A stretch of DNA of 64,000 nucleotides from assembly GCA_020073465.1 (NCBI GenBank), contig JAIQFC010000013.1:62001-126000 (forward strand), read 5' to 3'. The stretch comes from Terriglobia bacterium. GTDB lineage: Bacteria; Acidobacteriota; Terriglobia; Terriglobales; Acidobacteriaceae. The notes beneath the pieces are model-generated. The model searched no databases and had not been told where the DNA came from. It saw only the letters and a program-made list of their open reading frames with translations. The position numbers and the translations under genes are program-made. Of the stretch, positions 63,329-64,000 are shown piece by piece (the stretch's first letter is position 1; each line of letters starts with the position of its first letter).

Positions 63329-64000
63329 GTGACACGCAGAATGCCGCTGCTGTTGTTGTGTGTTCTTCTGCCCCTGACCGTATTCGGGCAGACCACGTTG
63401 AACGGAGCAGGCGCCACCTTCCCATATCCCATCTATTCGAAGTGGTTCAGTGAATACCACAAGCTGCATCCCGATATTCAGATCAACTACCAGTCCATTG
63501 GAAGCGGAGGCGGAATCCGGCAGGTCACCGAGGGCACGGTGGAGTTCGGGGCCAGCGACATGCCCATGACGGATGATCAGCTCAAAGAAGCCCAGACCAA
63601 GCTGAAGACCGTGGTCCTGAACATCCCCACAGTTCTGGGCGCGGTGGTGCCGGCGTACAACATCCCCGGAGTGACGGGAGAAGTGAAATTCACGCCCGCG
63701 GCGTTGGCCGGACTTTTCCTGGGAACCATCACGAACTGGAACGATAAAGCGATCGCCGCCGCCAATCCCGGAGTGAACTTTCCCAACCAGGAAATCATCG
63801 TTGTGCACCGCTCCGACGGCAGCGGCACTACTTTCATCTGGACCGATTACCTTTCCAAGGTCAGCTCCGAGTGGAAGAGCCAGGTCGGTAGTGGTACCTC
63901 CGTCAAGTGGCCGAAAGGACTGGGGGGCAAGGGTAACGAGGGAGTAGCGGGGTCAATTCGTCAACTGCCCGGGTCGATCGGCTACGTTGAGTTGATCTAT
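63329..64000 (+). CDS. pstS: Phosphate ABC transporter substrate-binding protein PstS (partial)
   Basis: The gene runs off the right edge, so 224 residues are visible. A signal peptide (residues ~5-20) precedes [18 protein letters not shown], the PstS phosphate-site start, and the later GSGGGIRQ and SDGSGTTF segments are the phosphate-coordinating loops. It binds inorganic phosphate for the PstCAB permease. The start is GTG at 63329 because AGGAGGG lies 9 nt upstream; ATG 63341 would leave 21 nt. A Pho box precedes it. Confidence 0.93.
   Translation, partial: MTRRMPLLLLCVLLPLTVFGQTTLNGAGATFPYPIYSKWFSEYHKLHPDIQINYQSIGSGGGIRQVTEGTVEFGASDMPMTDDQLKEAQTKLKTVVLNIPTVLGAVVPAYNIPGVTGEVKFTPAALAGLFLGTITNWNDKAIAAANPGVNFPNQEIIVVHRSDGSGTTFIWTDYLSKVSSEWKSQVGSGTSVKWPKGLGGKGNEGVAGSIRQLPGSIGYVELIY

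Noticed and set aside
1..64000. tRNA, rRNA, riboswitch or prophage
   Set aside because: I looked through the intergenic gaps and saw no cloverleaf, rRNA stretch, integrase or recognised aptamer. Small structured RNAs cannot be excluded without a covariance-model search.

Overview
The window is about 60% GC and densely coded on both strands. Gene content suggests an Acidobacteriota genome, probably class Terriglobia (Koribacter-like). The grounds are families I associate with that group (SIMPL protein, slipin/NfeD pair, several GT87/GT-C membrane glycosyltransferases, FAR-type reductase clusters) and short palindromic repeats scattered between and inside genes. This assignment is inference; there is no rRNA gene, and I found no tRNA, CRISPR array, insertion sequence or phage gene. 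No database search was possible, so all product names rest on motifs and family knowledge.

Layout. 0.2-4.1 kb: a membrane protein, then galT divergent from a gluconokinase/MFS pair (sugar and sugar-acid use). 4.3-14.8 kb: one co-directional run that looks like a lipid or lipid-linked glycan pathway. It holds a pseudo-HAD/fatty acyl reductase fusion, an extended SDR, a polysaccharide pyruvyl transferase, two AMP-forming acyl ligases, a crotonase, an acyl carrier protein and a diacylglycerol-kinase-like lipid kinase. 14.8-15.7 kb: a membrane CPHC thioredoxin-fold protein and VKOR (extracytoplasmic disulfide formation). 15.7-20.8 kb: an esterase, two membrane glycosyltransferase-like proteins and a phosphofructokinase with pyrophosphate-type active-site residues.

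21.5-31.5 kb: an M48 protease, a SIMPL protein, a secreted Gly-rich protein, then a signalling block (membrane diguanylate cyclase, REC-HD-GYP protein, and a divergent 1169-residue PAS/GAF histidine kinase with a degenerate receiver), followed by a frameshifted small membrane protein. 31.6-38 kb, minus strand: cation/proton antiporter, ArsR regulator with an unusual insertion, SPOR protein, slipin and NfeD protease, NDH-2. 38-41.4 kb: a GT-C-like membrane protein and an Asp-box secreted protein.

41.5-51.3 kb, minus strand: a compact Flp/Tad pilus operon (flp, cpaB, cpaC, cpaE, cpaF, tadB, tadC) that runs on into a DUF192 protein and a 799-residue TonB-like protein with a repetitive Pro/Gly linker. 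51.6-58 kb: four more membrane glycosyltransferase-like genes around a PAP2 phosphatase/lipid phosphotransferase. 58-64 kb: FHA-GAF-PP2C phosphatase, GH15 glucoamylase, a secreted TPR-like protein, and pstS (cut by the window end) behind a four-unit Pho box.

Most worth following: the 4.3-14.8 kb lipid-type cluster with its catalytically dead HAD fusion; the palindromic repeat families with in-frame copies inside NDH-2, a GT-C-like protein and perhaps an ArsR regulator; and the TonB-like protein at the end of the Tad operon.
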